From: Atopsyche davidsoni
Lineage: Eukaryota; Arthropoda; Insecta; Trichoptera; Hydrobiosidae
Assembly: GCA_022113835.1 (NCBI GenBank)
Contig: JAILWY010000013.1
Location: 15,114,001-15,178,000, forward strand
Length of the DNA: 64,000 nt
Direction of reading: 5' to 3'
Part shown: one piece after another, positions 35,516 through 47,600 of the stretch
Numbering within the stretch: the stretch's first letter is position 1
How the letters are laid out: each line of letters begins with the position of its first letter
The notes under the pieces: model-generated
Told to the model about the DNA's origin: nothing
Database searches by the model: none
Seen by the model: the letters and a program-made list of their open reading frames with translations, nothing else
Program-made: the position numbers and the translations under genes

Positions 35516-37877
35516 CTATTCAATGGACTGACGGCTTGTAAAAGAAGCTGAAATTATTTGTAGTCTGGTGTTTTTGGATAGGTGGAAAATCGACAAAAAA
35601 ATTTACGAAATCATTGATGGATATAAATATTCTTCTCTCGAAGGGATCGGGTGACAAGCGAGTGGTTTTGGATTTATTACATTTGAAACAGTCAAGACAG
35701 GTTTCGCCTAGAAGAGGCAGAGACCACTAAAAGTATATATAAAACCTTATAATTTATTAACAGCAATGTAGTTTAATGTAAATTAATTCAATTAAAACAA
35801 TTCATTTATGATGTTGATATAATTTTTGTAATTACTTTACAATCAAAACATATTCTGGATCAAACAATCTAAACAAAATAATCTATTATTCGAGTTGTTT
35901 TGAATCAATTCGATTTGTGATTTTTCACTCTTTATTTATTATCTGTTAATGTTTTTATAACTTGAAAGAAATATATATTTTTTGGGACCACATGGTTTAC
36001 CACTTATCCCAACTACTTATTTCACAGTTGGTATCGCTAACCACTTCAAAACCCTTAAATAATTATTAATCTATCCAAAATTATAATAACACTTTAAGAT
36101 ATAATACTCGGTAAAATAATAAACAATCAAGGATATATATTCTAGTTAAGATACAAGTAGCTTATTTTAAAAATTGAAGTGAAATTCATCGTAATATCTT
36201 AATTCCAGTGAGGACATTGTTTGGGTTTTGTCAATACATTGATTAATTTTATTAAATATTTATGAAGTATCTTTGAAATCAAAAAAGATAATTATGATCA
36301 AATTTTTGAAAAATTAAAAAAGCCTCGGAGTCTTTAAAATGTTTAATTGTTTCCATTGGGTCTCAATTCTATTTTATCGACTCTTTTGATGATACAAACT
36401 GTTATACGTTGTTTTGAGCAACCACATATGAGTGCAAAATGCTTTCTAAAATATTCTACGTGTACTCATAAGCATTGTAATCCGGTAAAGTTTTTTATTG
36501 TAATATTAAGGTTTTTCATGAGGCTTAATTTTATGAATTTTATTTTTATGAAATCTGTTAACATTGAAGTGGGTGAGCGAAATTCCACTTTAATATATTT
36601 CTCGATTATTTTTAATTTATTTAAGCACTTGTGCCAAAAAGCGAGACAAACGAGTTTTATGGGGACTTGAGTAATAAAAAGCCCTCTGTGAAAGAGCAAT
36701 AAAAAAAATCGTAAAATATTAAAAAACGGAAGGTCCGTTTTCTAATACTTTTACATCGAGCACGTCTCTTTTACAAGCGAAATGTAAATAAACAACATCA
36801 TAAGAGAGGATTGTATTACAAAGGCTAACTTTATAACCTTTACCATCTTTGTTTACAAAGGGTCTAAAAGATGTTCTCATATAATATTCACCAAATTTTA
36901 ACTATTGTGCAGGCATTTTTGTATATTTTTGGATTTTAGAAAGGGGAGGCTGAAGAAAAGTATATTTGATTCTGTCTGTATGAAGGGCAGATTTATAAAA
37001 GAGGTTGATGTAATATTTAACTGAGTAAGAAAATAGTGATCTTTTATATCCTTTTTGTCAAACAGGTTTTACAAGTGATTAATTTGTTTTATGCTTATTA
37101 TTTAATCCCGTATGTTATTTTTTATTTAGATTTTGTTTCAGAAACGACAGGGTATTGTCAATCTTAAATCAAAACGTAATTGATCAGTTTAAGATTAAGA
37201 AAAATATATAAGACTCCGTTTTAAGTGTCATTCCAATTTTTGATGATATAATCAAGTTTAGAGTGGCGGATATCCGAAACGACAAATGTTTATTTGTCCT
37301 CCTTCAAGTTGAACTTAAGTAAAAAATTGATAGCATTGTGGCTATAAATTTAAATAGTTCACCTGACGATTTTACCATTTTTCCCAAGCAAGCACATTGT
37401 ATTTGTGAATCTTCGCCATGTCCGGTTGTAATTAAAAAAAAAAATTGATAGTGTATTATTTACATTTAAATATGTCTTTGATTATGAATATTTGTTTCAT
37501 ATGGAATCGATAACCTGACAATATATTTGATTATATGTTATAATTGTACCTTGCTTTAGTCTATAAGTAATAATTTATGCAATTAATGCTCACATAATGA
37601 AACTCAGCACGAGTCTCTGCAGAACTTCAACAGAATGTCTGAAATCAATGAAAGTACATCAGTATTCAACATTGGTTGTTTATTAACAAAGCTCTGAATT
37701 CATTGTGAACACTGATTAGAGCTTCGATACTTGTTGAAGATAACAAGCTTTGACCATTGAGTTTTGATGTTGTTTTGTTGTCATATTTATCTCCAATCAA
37801 ACGCAAGTTCAAAACAAAACAAATTACCATAGCTATAAAATAAAAACATCCCAACAAATGACATTTAGCTGTTTGAT

Positions 37878-37879
<2 letters not shown>

Positions 37880-37947
<68 letters not shown>

Positions 37948-37950
37948 TAT
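37880..37950. repeat. (TA)n microsatellite, about 70 bp
   Basis: Nearly uninterrupted TA repeat with one phase break near 37940. Confidence 0.95.
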
Positions 37951-40199
37951 GTAATATATAAATATATGAAGATGATCCCAGTTTCACGTAAAAAATAAAG
38001 TGATACGAATTAACACTCAATAAGTTGATTGATTAAAAGGGATATATACCTAAAAACCACGAAAACAAAATTAATGCACAATACAGGAAACTTTTCTAAT
38101 CTAATATTATTTTGCTCAATTTATAAAAATATATTTTTATAAATATCATGTAAAATAAAAAAAAAAAGTAATTTTAGAGGTTTAAATCTCCCAAAAAGCT
38201 TTTTCAAATTTTCTATGAATAATAAACATTTTTACAACGCGTCATTCCTAAATTATAATTAAGCTCTTTTAACCTTGAAAACCTTTCAACTTGGTTATAT
38301 TATTCAGTTTCTATTGGAATACCAAAAGGCTTAAATTTAAATTTATTTTCATGGTTTACCCCAATGATTGATACCAACAGTATTGTAATCTTTAATTTAA
38401 ATTATTCTGATACGTATTTTTTTTAAAATACCAAAGAAAGGCTTTTTATTGAATTAAAATATCCATATACTCTTGTTTGAAGTAATACCTAATAAGTATC
38501 TTAAATAATTTACAAACTTAAGTTTTTTTATATTTAACCTTGAAAATAAAAGGAATCTATGAAATCTTATGTTAAAATAGTAACAGACTTTAAGGGCTTT
38601 TAAGCCAAAATCTTATTCTTCAATTAAAATCTTTGAAAATTATACCATTTTTATAAGTTTAATGATAATAAAAAAATATTTTATTTGTTTTGTCAGCGAA
38701 ATTAACGTAAAATGTTCATCAGAAAAAAAATCATTTATAACACGATACTTTTGCGTTCAAGTTTTCTGTTGAAATCTTATAACCTGCGAACATTTTGTAT
38801 TTTCTCAAGGTTTAAATAAATTTAAGTAATTGTGACTGTCAAAAGAAGTATACAATTCAAATTACGCTGATTTATTTAAAAAGTTACAATCTCAGTCTCG
38901 CATTGTAGGTTAGTGAGTAGCCTTCAAAAATTAAAAACTGCATCTGAATTCTGAAGGCAGAAAAGTAATGCAATTAACATCTTTGCAAAAAACTTGTCAA
39001 ATGTAAAATAAAATTAATTCAAATTTTATAATCTAATAAATAAAATAATTCAGTTTGCTTTTAAAGATTTAGTTTTTGCTGATCAGAAACTGTGAGTGTT
39101 ATTTAATTAAATATCTAAAGAAGTTATATAGTAAAGACGACAATTTAAATAAAATTGATCTTTGATTAAAAATACAACTGTGTCAAATATTATCATTTTA
39201 ATTAATGCACAGAACCAAGCACATTATACATTCAAATCGCGATTTTTGTTAAAGGGTAAAATAAAAGTTTGCGAAGCACTTGAAATTTCACCATAATATT
39301 AATATATTTTTGACTATACTTTGATGGTATTTTAAGTTTTCACAAAAATCAGACTTATACATGAAAAAAAAAATATAATTGAGGCTCAAAAATATAAAGG
39401 GGTGATATTTCATTAAAAACGTGAATTTTCACAACTTTAGGACGAAATAAATTAGTTTGTCGTCAAATTTATTTTTGAATAGAACCAATTTTTTTAAAAC
39501 TAATTTATTAATTGCTGCTAAAAATTTTATGACTACCTCAACTTTGATTAATTTTGTTAATTATTTAAAATTTCTTAAAATATCATATATTTAACTAAAT
39601 TTCAAATTTAAAAAAAAAATTAATTAAGTAATTAATTAATTAATTTTTTGTATAAATTAAATTAATGTTTCATATAAACTGATTTATAGAAATAAAAGGG
39701 TACAGACAAATATAAAAAAAAACTAATAATATTAAGACCGAAAACTTTAGGAAAATCTGATGTTTCACGCCGTCCGGGTTTTGATAAATGGCAGATAATA
39801 AAGAAAACTCCAAGCTCTCCTCTTTGCGTTTTTTTCATACTTAAGGTTTTTATTGTGATTTGTGAAATTGTTGGGAAAACAAGTAACTTGGAAAACAAAC
39901 CATGTTGGTAAAGTTTGAGATTCTCACAAGTAATATCTATTTATTACATTTTCTGCTTGTTGGTCGTTACTGAGTTTCATTGAGTCATTAATAAATTACA
40001 ATTGCCATTTGAGTTTGTTTGTAATTTTTTTTTAAAATATGAAATATTATACATAGAAGGACAAAGTGATATTTTATTTTAAAAAAGGCCAAAACAGTAT
40101 TTGTCAGATAGTCGGTAAAGTGGTCATGATTTTGTGTTGAAAGCTCATTATGGAATGTAAGTTTTAAAATATTAATTAAATAAATCGCTTAAAACTCAA

Positions 40200-40710
40200 C
40201 ACCATAGGTTTTCAAAGTGGTCAATATCAAACCCCAGAAGTCGATTCTGCACTGGTTGATTCTGCACTGCAAGAGGTCTATGGGGGGTAAATGGGGGTCT
40301 ACGAGAGTGGATCCCATATAAGCAGGTCATCACTAAAATACCACAGTGGATTATCAATCCATACGGTGACATTGAAGTATCGGAAGTCATAGTACAAGAA
40401 GAACTGATCGAAATAAGCACCAATGAAGAACTGATGGTACAGTTTAAAAAGGGATATCAGCAATTTTGGCTTCAGAGAGACATACCTGCTATTTATCCTG
40501 CATTATGGACTACCGCAAGAAGATTTTTGATAGCTTTACTATCTTCATTCTTCGTGGAAAGAGGTTTCAATGCGGTTGCCATTCTTCTTACAAAAAAAGA
40601 AATAGATTCTAAATCACAGGGCATGGAGATTAAAACTTAAATCTGACTTATTAGAAGCCAAATATTGAATATTAAAAGTATTGATTTTTTTGTCACTATG
40701 TTGCGTTTTG
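40200..40710 (+). pseudogene. hAT transposase relic (ZBED5/GTF2IRD2-like C-terminus)
   Basis: From 40348 the plus frame reads WIINPYGDIEVSEVIVQEEL, then continues through the ATG at 40434 to QFWLQRDIPAIYPALW and FFVERGFNAVAILLTKK. This matches the C-terminal dimerisation region of the hAT-related proteins annotated as SCAND3, ZBED5 or GTF2IRD2-like, where the motif is YLVERGFSAV.NLLTKKRNRL. A one-base frameshift in an A run after LLTKK moves the rest (RNR..ITGHGD-like) to another frame with stops. The N-terminal part is missing. Dead transposon copy rather than a domesticated gene. Confidence 0.75.
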
Positions 40711-40732
40711 TGTGTATTTATTTATAAAGGTA

Positions 40733-40805
40733 TACAGTATGCCTTGATATAACGGACCCCTGTTTAACGGATTTCGGATATAACGGACAAAATATTCGGT
40801 CAAAT
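40733..40805. mobile_element. Single Tigger/pogo-like terminal end
   Basis: TA then CAGTATGCCTTGATATAACG with TTTAACGGATTTCGGATATA resembles the terminal and subterminal repeats of Tigger/pogo elements. No opposite end was found nearby; the end is truncated into the hAT-like sequence that follows. Confidence 0.5.
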
Positions 40806-40814
40806 GTAAAAATT

Positions 40815-40905
40815 CAATATTAGCAAGGCAGGGGTCTACGAAAAACAGGAAAACTCGACAAGCGGTCTACGGGACTAAAAAGTTTAGGGACCTCTGCTCT
40901 ACTAC
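40815..40905. mobile_element. hAT-like 3' end fragment
   Basis: GCAGGGGTCTACG at one side and GTTTAGGGACCTCTGCTC at the other are the paired subterminal blocks of a ZBED-like hAT element, probably belonging to the relic at 40200-40710. Confidence 0.4.
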
Positions 40906-41023
40906 TTTTAAAATGATTATACTTACTATGACAAGTGATGCATACTTACAGATTGTGAATTTATATTGTAAAGGAAATATTACATGTGTGGTATGGTTAA
41001 ATGGTTCTGAAAGGGTGACTTAC

Positions 41024-41162
41024 CAGAATAATCGGTGCTGTCATGTCCAGAGACTCTGACTCCAGTGTGTCTTGGATTGGAGCGCGATAGCACGGAGTAG
41101 CTGCGGCCGCCCCCCTCGCCCCGCCCGCGCCCCGCACGCCCACAGCACTGCGCAAGCGTTTC
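41024..41162 (-). CDS. Upstream exon of the unrecognised Cys-containing gene
   Basis: On the minus strand a pyrimidine-rich acceptor (GCTTTCTTGTTCAG) precedes GAA ACG, and the exon ends at 41024 before a consensus donor GTAAGT. The open frame is CpG-rich: Gly/Arg-rich (GRAGRGRGEGGGRS), then SVLSRSNPRHTGVRVSGH and DSTDYSG. It ends one base into a glycine codon (G|GT), which the exon at 26772 completes in frame. The resulting junction is DYSG-NSVREES. The frame is also open further upstream to an ATG at 41246, so this could be a first exon (start at 41246 or 41231) rather than an internal one. The GC peak 41100-41150 with a NotI site could then be promoter-proximal. Function unknown. Confidence 0.55.
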
Positions 41163-41334
41163 CTGAACAAGAAAGCCTGCGATTCTATTAATCACGCCTC
41201 CCACTTGTCCACAGCTCCTTCCATATTGCATTTGTGTGTACATCATATATATATCAGAGGTACCAAAAAGTTTGGTCGTTTTTATACATGCGGTGCAGTG
41301 CGCACTCGTCCTTTGAGCTGTACACTAGTTTTTG

Positions 41335-41371
41335 TTTTGGACACTTGTAGCCTACCTACAAGTGTCCAAAA
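41335..41371. repeat. Perfect 16-bp hairpin at a Tc-type end
   Basis: TTTTGGACACTTGTAG, loop CCTAC, then its exact inverse. The right arm (GTGTCCAAAA) matches the terminal repeat of the Tc/mariner family at 28841 and 42220, so the hairpin is probably two Tc-type ends back to back. Confidence 0.7.
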
Positions 41372-41376
41372 AGACT

Positions 41377-42219
41377 ACTTGGTGGAATTTCATTTTAATA
41401 TTTTTGGGTAAAATACTTGAGTGACTTTTTACTAGTTTTTATTTGTGATCGGTTTCGCCAACCTTTCACGTTGGCATTATCAAACAGAGTGAGATTTTAT
41501 ATAATAATAAGCAATTAGATAAACAATTGTTAGAGGGAGAGGTTGTTGGAAAGAGAGAGAGTGATTGTCAGGTGGTAAGGGTTAATGTGATTTTAATGTA
41601 CCTGACAAGTGGAGGATTCTATATAATTGCAAATATTTGTGAACAAGTATAAGATGCCCTAGCAAAAATTCTTATCAATAATAAAGATAAGAATGATAAA
41701 TTCAGTAATAGTGGCATTTACAAACTCAACTGCGACTCCTGCGACGCCACTTACATTGACCAAACAGGTAGATCCTTCGACACAAGGACCAAAGACCACA
41801 TAAGAGGATGGAAAAAGGGAGATGAAACATCTACCTTCGGCCTCCCCCTCTCTGATAATAAGCACGACTTTAACCAGAACTCCAACCTCCAAATTTTGCA
41901 TATTAACAATAAAGGCACAAAACTCGATCGCCAAGAGATTTTAGAGATCAATCGCATAAAAGATAACACACCGGAGCACCTGCTTAATGACCAGGTTATT
42001 TTTAATAAGTCTCCACTATTATTCCCTATTGCTAAATCACATCTTTAAAAAACCATTTACTGCGCAAAAACCTATTATTTACAGATAAACACACTACGGG
42101 ACAAACCCCAACACAGGATAACTGCTGCTACACCTCAAGCCACTACTTTAGATAATTACCCCATAATAATTACCAACGAACGTGTGGAAAATCACTCAAG
42201 TATTTTACTCAAAAATATT
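41377..42219 (+). mobile_element. Penelope-like element, internally deleted, 0.84 kb
   Basis: The left end repeats the arm of the 870-1064 palindrome (TTTCGCCAACCTTTCACGTT and neighbours, 41451-41478), and the right end (GTGTGGAAAATCACTCAAGT, 42182-42201) is the same repeat in inverse. Between them is a GIY-YIG nuclease fragment but no reverse transcriptase. It interrupts a Tc-type terminal repeat: GTGTCCAAAAAGACT lies just left and ATCGGGTATTTGTTAG just right, which together restore the end seen intact at 28845-28873. Confidence 0.75.
41653..42048 (+). pseudogene. GIY-YIG endonuclease domain of a Penelope-like element
   Basis: An open frame from after a stop at 41650 to TAA at 42046-42048. 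It reads SNSGIYKLNCDSCDATYIDQ, then TGRSFDTRTKDHIR, a zinc-knuckle-like C..C pair, NNKGTKLDRQEILEI and HLLNDQ. This is the C-terminal nuclease of Penelope-like retroelements, where it nicks the target for priming. The YIG half of the motif reads YID here, and the arginine and downstream acid (QEILEI) remain. The reverse transcriptase that should precede it is deleted, so the copy cannot move by itself. Confidence 0.85.
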
Positions 42220-42750
42220 ATCGGGTATTTGTTAGTTCAGTAAAACAAAAACTACTAGTAATCAAGTATTATTTTATTATTAATTATAAAAATACAAAAT
42301 GAAAAATTATTTCGAAAAGATGATGTTATCCAAATGGTGGCCGTTACGCTGCTGGCACTCTTATAATCTGGAACGAAGATTGCTGATAATACGCTGACAC
42401 ATAGCCCTCGATATTGCTGCCATTTCTGACCTGATGTTTTGTTTCAATTCTGTTTAAGTTCTTCGGATAAACCCTACTTTTAAGGTATCCCCATTCGAAA
42501 TAGTCAAGAGGACTAAGGTCGGGGCTTCTGGGAGGCCAGTTGATGTTACCTCTACGTGAATTGACTTTATTAGGGAATAATTCGTTAACAGCTTCGATTG
42601 ATTGATTGGATGTATGGCAAGTGGCTTGGAACTGCGTTCTTGAGTTGAAACCTTGAATCTTCTGCAACTCTAGGCTCAAACATTTTCGCAGCATATCGCA
42701 ATAACTTTCACTATTCACATTCACCCGATACTCTTTTTGAACACCCTATA
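42220..42750 (-). mobile_element. Tc/mariner-type deletion derivative, copy 2
   Basis: Closely similar to 28860-29402 across the whole length, with the same internal deletion. The minus-strand frame gives CDMLRKCLSLELQKIQGFNS, TCHTSNQSIEAVNELFPNK, SRRGNINWPPRSPDLSPLDY. The right end (GAACACCCTATA, 42739-42750) is intact. The left end is separated by the Penelope-like insertion. The second aspartate region is damaged (RTQFQATCH lacks the QD), and the far C-terminus is frameshifted. Confidence 0.82.
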
Positions 42751-42769
42751 TTATACCACATTAATGGCG

Positions 42770-43182
42770 GAAGAATTTCCATCCAAACTTATTTACGTTG
42801 TTTGATGATAAAAGCTCGGCAACTGTTTGCGATGTTTATGGATATAAAGTGAGTGTTGGCACATGCCAGCGAAAAAAAATGATTCTGATGTCTATTGTGA
42901 GCTACTTTTTGCTTGAATGGAAACATAGTGAGAAAACGGCCAAGTACAGAAAATAGAGGTGGAGTCATCCTCCAGCGTGATAATGCAAGAAAGACATGGG
43001 AAAAAAATTCTGAGCGTGGTTGGGAAATTTTACTACAAACTCCTTACTCACCAAAAATGGCACCATCAGACTACCACACATTTTCGTCATTGGAGCATTT
43101 CCTGAGAAATAAGACCCTAAAAGATATGACCCGTGTAAAAACGACACTTGAAGGGTTTTTTTTCTACAAGGGATGAAGACTT
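42770..43182 (+). pseudogene. mariner transposase relic, C-terminal half
   Basis: Plus-strand blocks: NDSDVYCELL, then RKRPSTENRGGVILQRDNAR, RGWEILLQTPYSPKMAPSDY, HFLRNKTLKDM and, after a frameshift in a T run, STRDEDFYKT. These match mariner (NRGGVILQHDNARPH, LPHPPYSPDLAPSDYHLF, FF.SRD.DFY). The second catalytic aspartate is kept (RDNA); the third is lost, as SPDLAP reads SPKMAP. The relic ends where a hAT MITE is inserted. Confidence 0.85.
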
Positions 43183-43190
43183 CTATAAAA

Positions 43191-43347
43191 CAGTGTTTTT
43201 CAACCTGTGAGTCGCGAAAGAGAAAAAGACAATTGTTTGCAGGTCCTACACTTAGATAACTGACATAGTCTTCTTAAGGCCCTAGGGCTAGGGGGTCGTC
43301 AGAATTCTTTAGAGAGGTTACATATTCAAAAAGATTTAAAAACACTG
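43191..43347. mobile_element. hAT MITE, 157 bp, with perfect 8-bp duplication
   Basis: Ends CAGTGTTTTTCAACCTGTGA and, inverted, GATTTAAAAACACTG, flanked by identical CTATAAAA (43183-43190 and 43348-43355). It belongs to the same family as the element at 2673-3794 (shared CGCGA and AGGGGGTCGTCAGAATT blocks). It landed in the mariner relic at the codons for DFYKT, so it is younger than that relic. Confidence 0.9.
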
Positions 43348-44139
43348 CTATAAAATATTTGTTATTTTTTTTTTGTTCATTGAAACATTTTAGGTTTGTG
43401 GTTTAAATATATTTGGTAAATTTCCGTTGTGGATTTTCCAAATTAAAAATTTGAACCATATTCCTTACCCTAAAATCAATAGAGGTCTTTTAGTATTAAA
43501 TGTAAAATAAATATTTAATCTAAAGTTTTTTCAGCAAGTTACAAAAAAATAATAATTGGCTAATTGGTCTATATTTATTAGGATTTGAAATAGGCAAAAA
43601 ACCATAGAATTTAATTTAATACTGTTTTAGTTAGAATTGAAAAAACTGGCATTTAAATATTAAAATAATAAACGGAGATGATTGAATTAATTTATTTTAC
43701 AAAACAATCACCCTGAGATTACAAGTTTAATAATATATAAATTGAAAAAAATATAATAAGAGAATACTTAATATTTATTTTTGTTTTTCAACCGCTTTCA
43801 AAGCAATTTAGATTTTCACATTTTTTTCTTTAATAGGTACAATAGTATTATCAATAAAACCTGTTTATATACGTTAAAAAATGTTAAGTATTTCGGAAGT
43901 ATGCAATGTATAGAACGTATACAAAATACTATATTATATTCAATACGATTATTATATTGCACAATTTTGTAACATTAAAATTATTTAAAAAATATATCAT
44001 GTTAATAATTCCGTAGTATTTATATTTAAAATGCATTAATTTATATCACCGCGTGTTTACGAGTTTATCGATACAAATCTTGTTTGACTAACTGAAACAG
44101 AGTGTAAGTCCCATAAATGTCACATGGGAATCACATGTC

Positions 44140-44205
44140 AAGAATAGAATCGAATCAGGGAGCTTCGATCGAATGTCACTTATATAACCACTGAGCCTAC
44201 AAGCA
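44140..44205 (-). repeat. tRNA-derived SINE relic
   Basis: On the minus strand TGTAGGCTCAGTGGTTATAT is a clear A box and CTGATTCGATTC a B box at tRNA-like distance. Stems do not close, so this is a SINE relic, not a tRNA gene. Confidence 0.5.
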
Positions 44206-44561
44206 AATTAAAATTATACTAATAACTGTGATATCATTATATGTACCTTAAAAGTTAAATATGATATTTTATCACTTACAAAAAATGAATGAAAAGCCAT
44301 GATTTATTCACACTAAATTCGTAAATTTTAGCGTAGGCGACACAAATTGCTACCGATTTGCAACTATTCAATAGCTTATTTACCATAAGGTTGTCAGTAT
44401 TTGGTCTCATTAAGTCTTATTTTTTAGTAATATTAAAAGTATTCTTTTATTAATAGAACCTTTAATTAAGTGCGTTGTTTTTTTTAAGAAAAATGAAATA
44501 AACGGTATTTCATGTATATTTTTTACACAGTTCACTGAAATGTGCGATACATTCATTTTCT

Positions 44562-44653
44562 GAAAACACTTTGTTGCTTACCATCATCGTTTTTTTATAT
44601 ACGTTTCGAAAACACTTTGTTGCTTACTATCATCGTTTTTTTATATACGTTTC
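44562..44653. repeat. 46-bp direct tandem duplication, two copies
   Basis: The unit starts GAAAACACTTTGTTGCTTAC; copies 44562-44607 and 44608-44653 differ at one base (C/T). Recent duplication, no coding content. Confidence 0.95.
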
Positions 44654-47600
44654 GAAAAGGTTAAGAATACTTTATTTTATAATCATTCAAAAAATATATA
44701 TAATTTCAGTGTTTTTTACACTCACTGAGATTTTTTAACGAAATTAACGAAAATCAGAAATGTGTCTCGTATTAAATATTCTCCACTGGAATTTTAAAAA
44801 TAATTTGTTTCATGGCAAAGAAAGCAGACACCATTTTAAAATGAAAGTTTAACTTTTTAGTTTCCTTTCGAGGTATTTACTTTCTGTAAATTTTGCGAAC
44901 CCATTTTGTGGGAGGCTAAGTCTTTTGAAAGTAATAAAAAATTAAAGACAAATTTCTCATTTTTCGTCACAAATATATTCAAGCATAAGGAATAAAGCCA
45001 TTGATATAAAGGAATACCTTATTAAAATATTTTTTGTGTAAAAAAATTAACAATTGGTCAAAATATTTAAAATCAATTATCCCATAACTTTTTTAATTAT
45101 AGATAATTAGTGTTTTAATGAACTTTAGGTTTTATGCCGTAGTAAGTTCCGGATCTAAGTCAATATTAAAATAGAGAGCTAATATAATGCTTGTCGAGCA
45201 AAAGGTAGGATTCAGGAGTGTTTTTAAACTAGTGTAGCTTCTGGTTGAGGAGTGAAGGTAAAAAAAAAATGTGGACACAACTTTATCATAATTAATGAAA
45301 ATAAAGATAATCGCTGTCTTAAATTTGCAGAGGATATTTCCTCTACAAGATCATAGAAGTACAAAACAAAAATTTCTTGAATCAAGTTGTAGCCCGCATC
45401 TAGGAAGTTACAGTAAGATAACATAACTTACTATCAAGGGATTAAATCCAACTTTACTACGGAAATACTAATCTTGTATGCAAAAATGGCAGCTTGTTAA
45501 ATGTGAATGAGAATTATATTATAAAATACTGTTTGTGCGGATTAAGCGTGGGAGACTTTTAACTAGTAAAAGTTTAGGGTTTTGTTTGTTCTATTTCTAC
45601 ATAACGTTGTTTGCTCTACCTAAGGTGTGTATAAAAGTTTGAAAGCATTGCGATTATTTAGCAGAAATAACTAAAGATAAAGTGTATAAAAACTGTAATG
45701 TTTACCTTACATCCCCTGTCGAGAAAAAAAAGAATATTTTATTATATCACATATATTTATGTAAAACATATAAATAGACCAATAAAGTTGATATTTGTTC
45801 AAATTCGTTGACGTATACAATATATTTATTCCCTAAGAAAAATCACAAAATTTATAAACGTCTTCTGTATTTTGAAATTTTTCGAAGTAAAGATTGAGAA
45901 ATGGGTATCGGGGTTAATAGAAACTTCAAAGTAGCTTTTGAAAAGTTTGAAGTAGCCTTAAAGCTTTTGAGATAATAGGGGTTGGAACAGGTGGTGCAGA
46001 TACCAAACCGTTACTATAAAATAAAAATCTTTTAAAGAATTCAAATAACAATTACTTAGATCTTTAAAGCACGTGTTAATGAACATATTTATAAATAAAT
46101 TGTTTTTGAAGATGGATAGTTGAGATACAAGATTAACTTTTTTGTAATATAATGGTTTAAATATCAAGAACAGTTCTTGAAACATTATACATTTCAATGT
46201 ATCATGTTTCAAAATAAAATACGGAATAACTGTTTTTTTTTTAACTTCAGTGGATTCACTGAAACACATTTTTTTCAAAATAGTATAAAAATTCTCAAAG
46301 TAAGTGAACTTAAATATTATTTATATACGTCGTATTTGTTTTTGATTCAATGTTGGTTCATTTGTGTTAATGTTAATTAAATAGGAAAAATATTTATTTG
46401 ATTTGATTAATTCAAGGCTTTTCAATATATATATATATATAAAAAAAAATTGTAGGTTTTGAATGATATTTCTTTAATAAACGTTTAACTTAATTTTTCG
46501 GGTTCGGCTTATTTGTTATTCGACAAATAAACCGATGCGATGCGATTTTGTTGATTTCAAATTTTAATATAATAAATAACCTGAAACATTTCCTTTTTAA
46601 TAAAATATATGTTTTAAAATAATAAATGAGAACAATTTAAGTATGTTAAGGCTTATTTATTGCTTAACATTTCTAATTTCTTCACTTTTATTAGAAAAGA
46701 AATATTAACTTGTTATTTAGATTAATATTCGATGAAGCTTCTACGTAACATATGAATGTGTGCTTTAATTCATCTGTTAATACAATATAATTTTTTTTTG
46801 GATGTAAAACCTAAATGGTTTTTGTCAAATTTATTTAAAATAATAATGAAAGATTTTTTCGAGTATTCATATACTTAAATACCTTGAAAAATATTATCCG
46901 TCGCAGAAAAATATAATCTTCAGAAAAATATTCTTGGGATCCGTTGAGGACCTAAGCAAGAATAAATTAAGTACAAATATTCAAGGAATGTGACCCCTTC
47001 CAGGCATCTCGCACAAATTCATAACTCTATTACCTCATTATATTTTTACAAAATATATTTTTCTGAATATGACAAAAGTAAAGAAATATTTAAAAAAAAA
47101 ATTTATTTTTAATAAAAAGAAAATTACTTTTAATATGTTGGTTCTAAAAATTGTTTTCATAAAGACTTTGTTTTTAAATATATGATGCATTATTTTTAGA
47201 AAATGGCTCAAATGAATATGTGGTTTTATGGGACGTAAACCGATTTATATTTTATGTCCTACGAGATTTACCAAAATGTCTAAGAACAGAAAACATTAAG
47301 GAGCCAACAACGACAACTAAAATGTATAAAATTTGCTTACAAATAAACATGTCTTAGATAAAATATCAGATTGTTAATAAATAAAATAAAAAAATAAGTG
47401 AACGTTGTGTGGGTTTCAGAGAAAAGTTGAAAAATTAATCTTTTGTGAAGGTTTTGTTTAGACGTTGCTATTAAATTAACAAAAACCTTGGATCGGAAAA
47501 TTGAATCTTTTTAAGCCGACAAAAAACATACCCTATTGTTAACATAATTGAACAATTCAATTTAAAAATAAACATTTTTTTTACTAAATATCAAAATTTA

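Larger units (their letters stand above)
29403..40195. other. Long AT-rich intron stretch, few repeats
   Basis: This lies inside the predicted large intron of the unrecognised gene. I see chance frames, TA repeats (31595-31615, 37880-37950), a SINE relic (30465), a B-box fragment on the minus strand near 33660-33685 (GGTTCGAGTTCC) and a degenerate ribozyme-like motif near 35430-35515. No exon is defensible here. Confidence 0.45.

Noticed and set aside
36347..36670. 107-codon plus-strand frame
   Set aside because: AT-rich, Phe/Ile/Asn-rich translation with no motif or splice support; expected by chance at this base composition.
40434..40640. Domesticated hAT-derived gene
   Set aside because: The N-terminal part is absent, stops lie upstream and a frameshift interrupts the conserved C-terminus; it is a dead copy.
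44562..44653. CRISPR-like repeat array
   Set aside because: Two adjacent copies without spacers in a eukaryotic genome; a plain tandem duplication.
45958..46278. 106-codon minus-strand frame
   Set aside because: Low-complexity, hydrophobic and lysine-rich translation typical of AT-rich noise.
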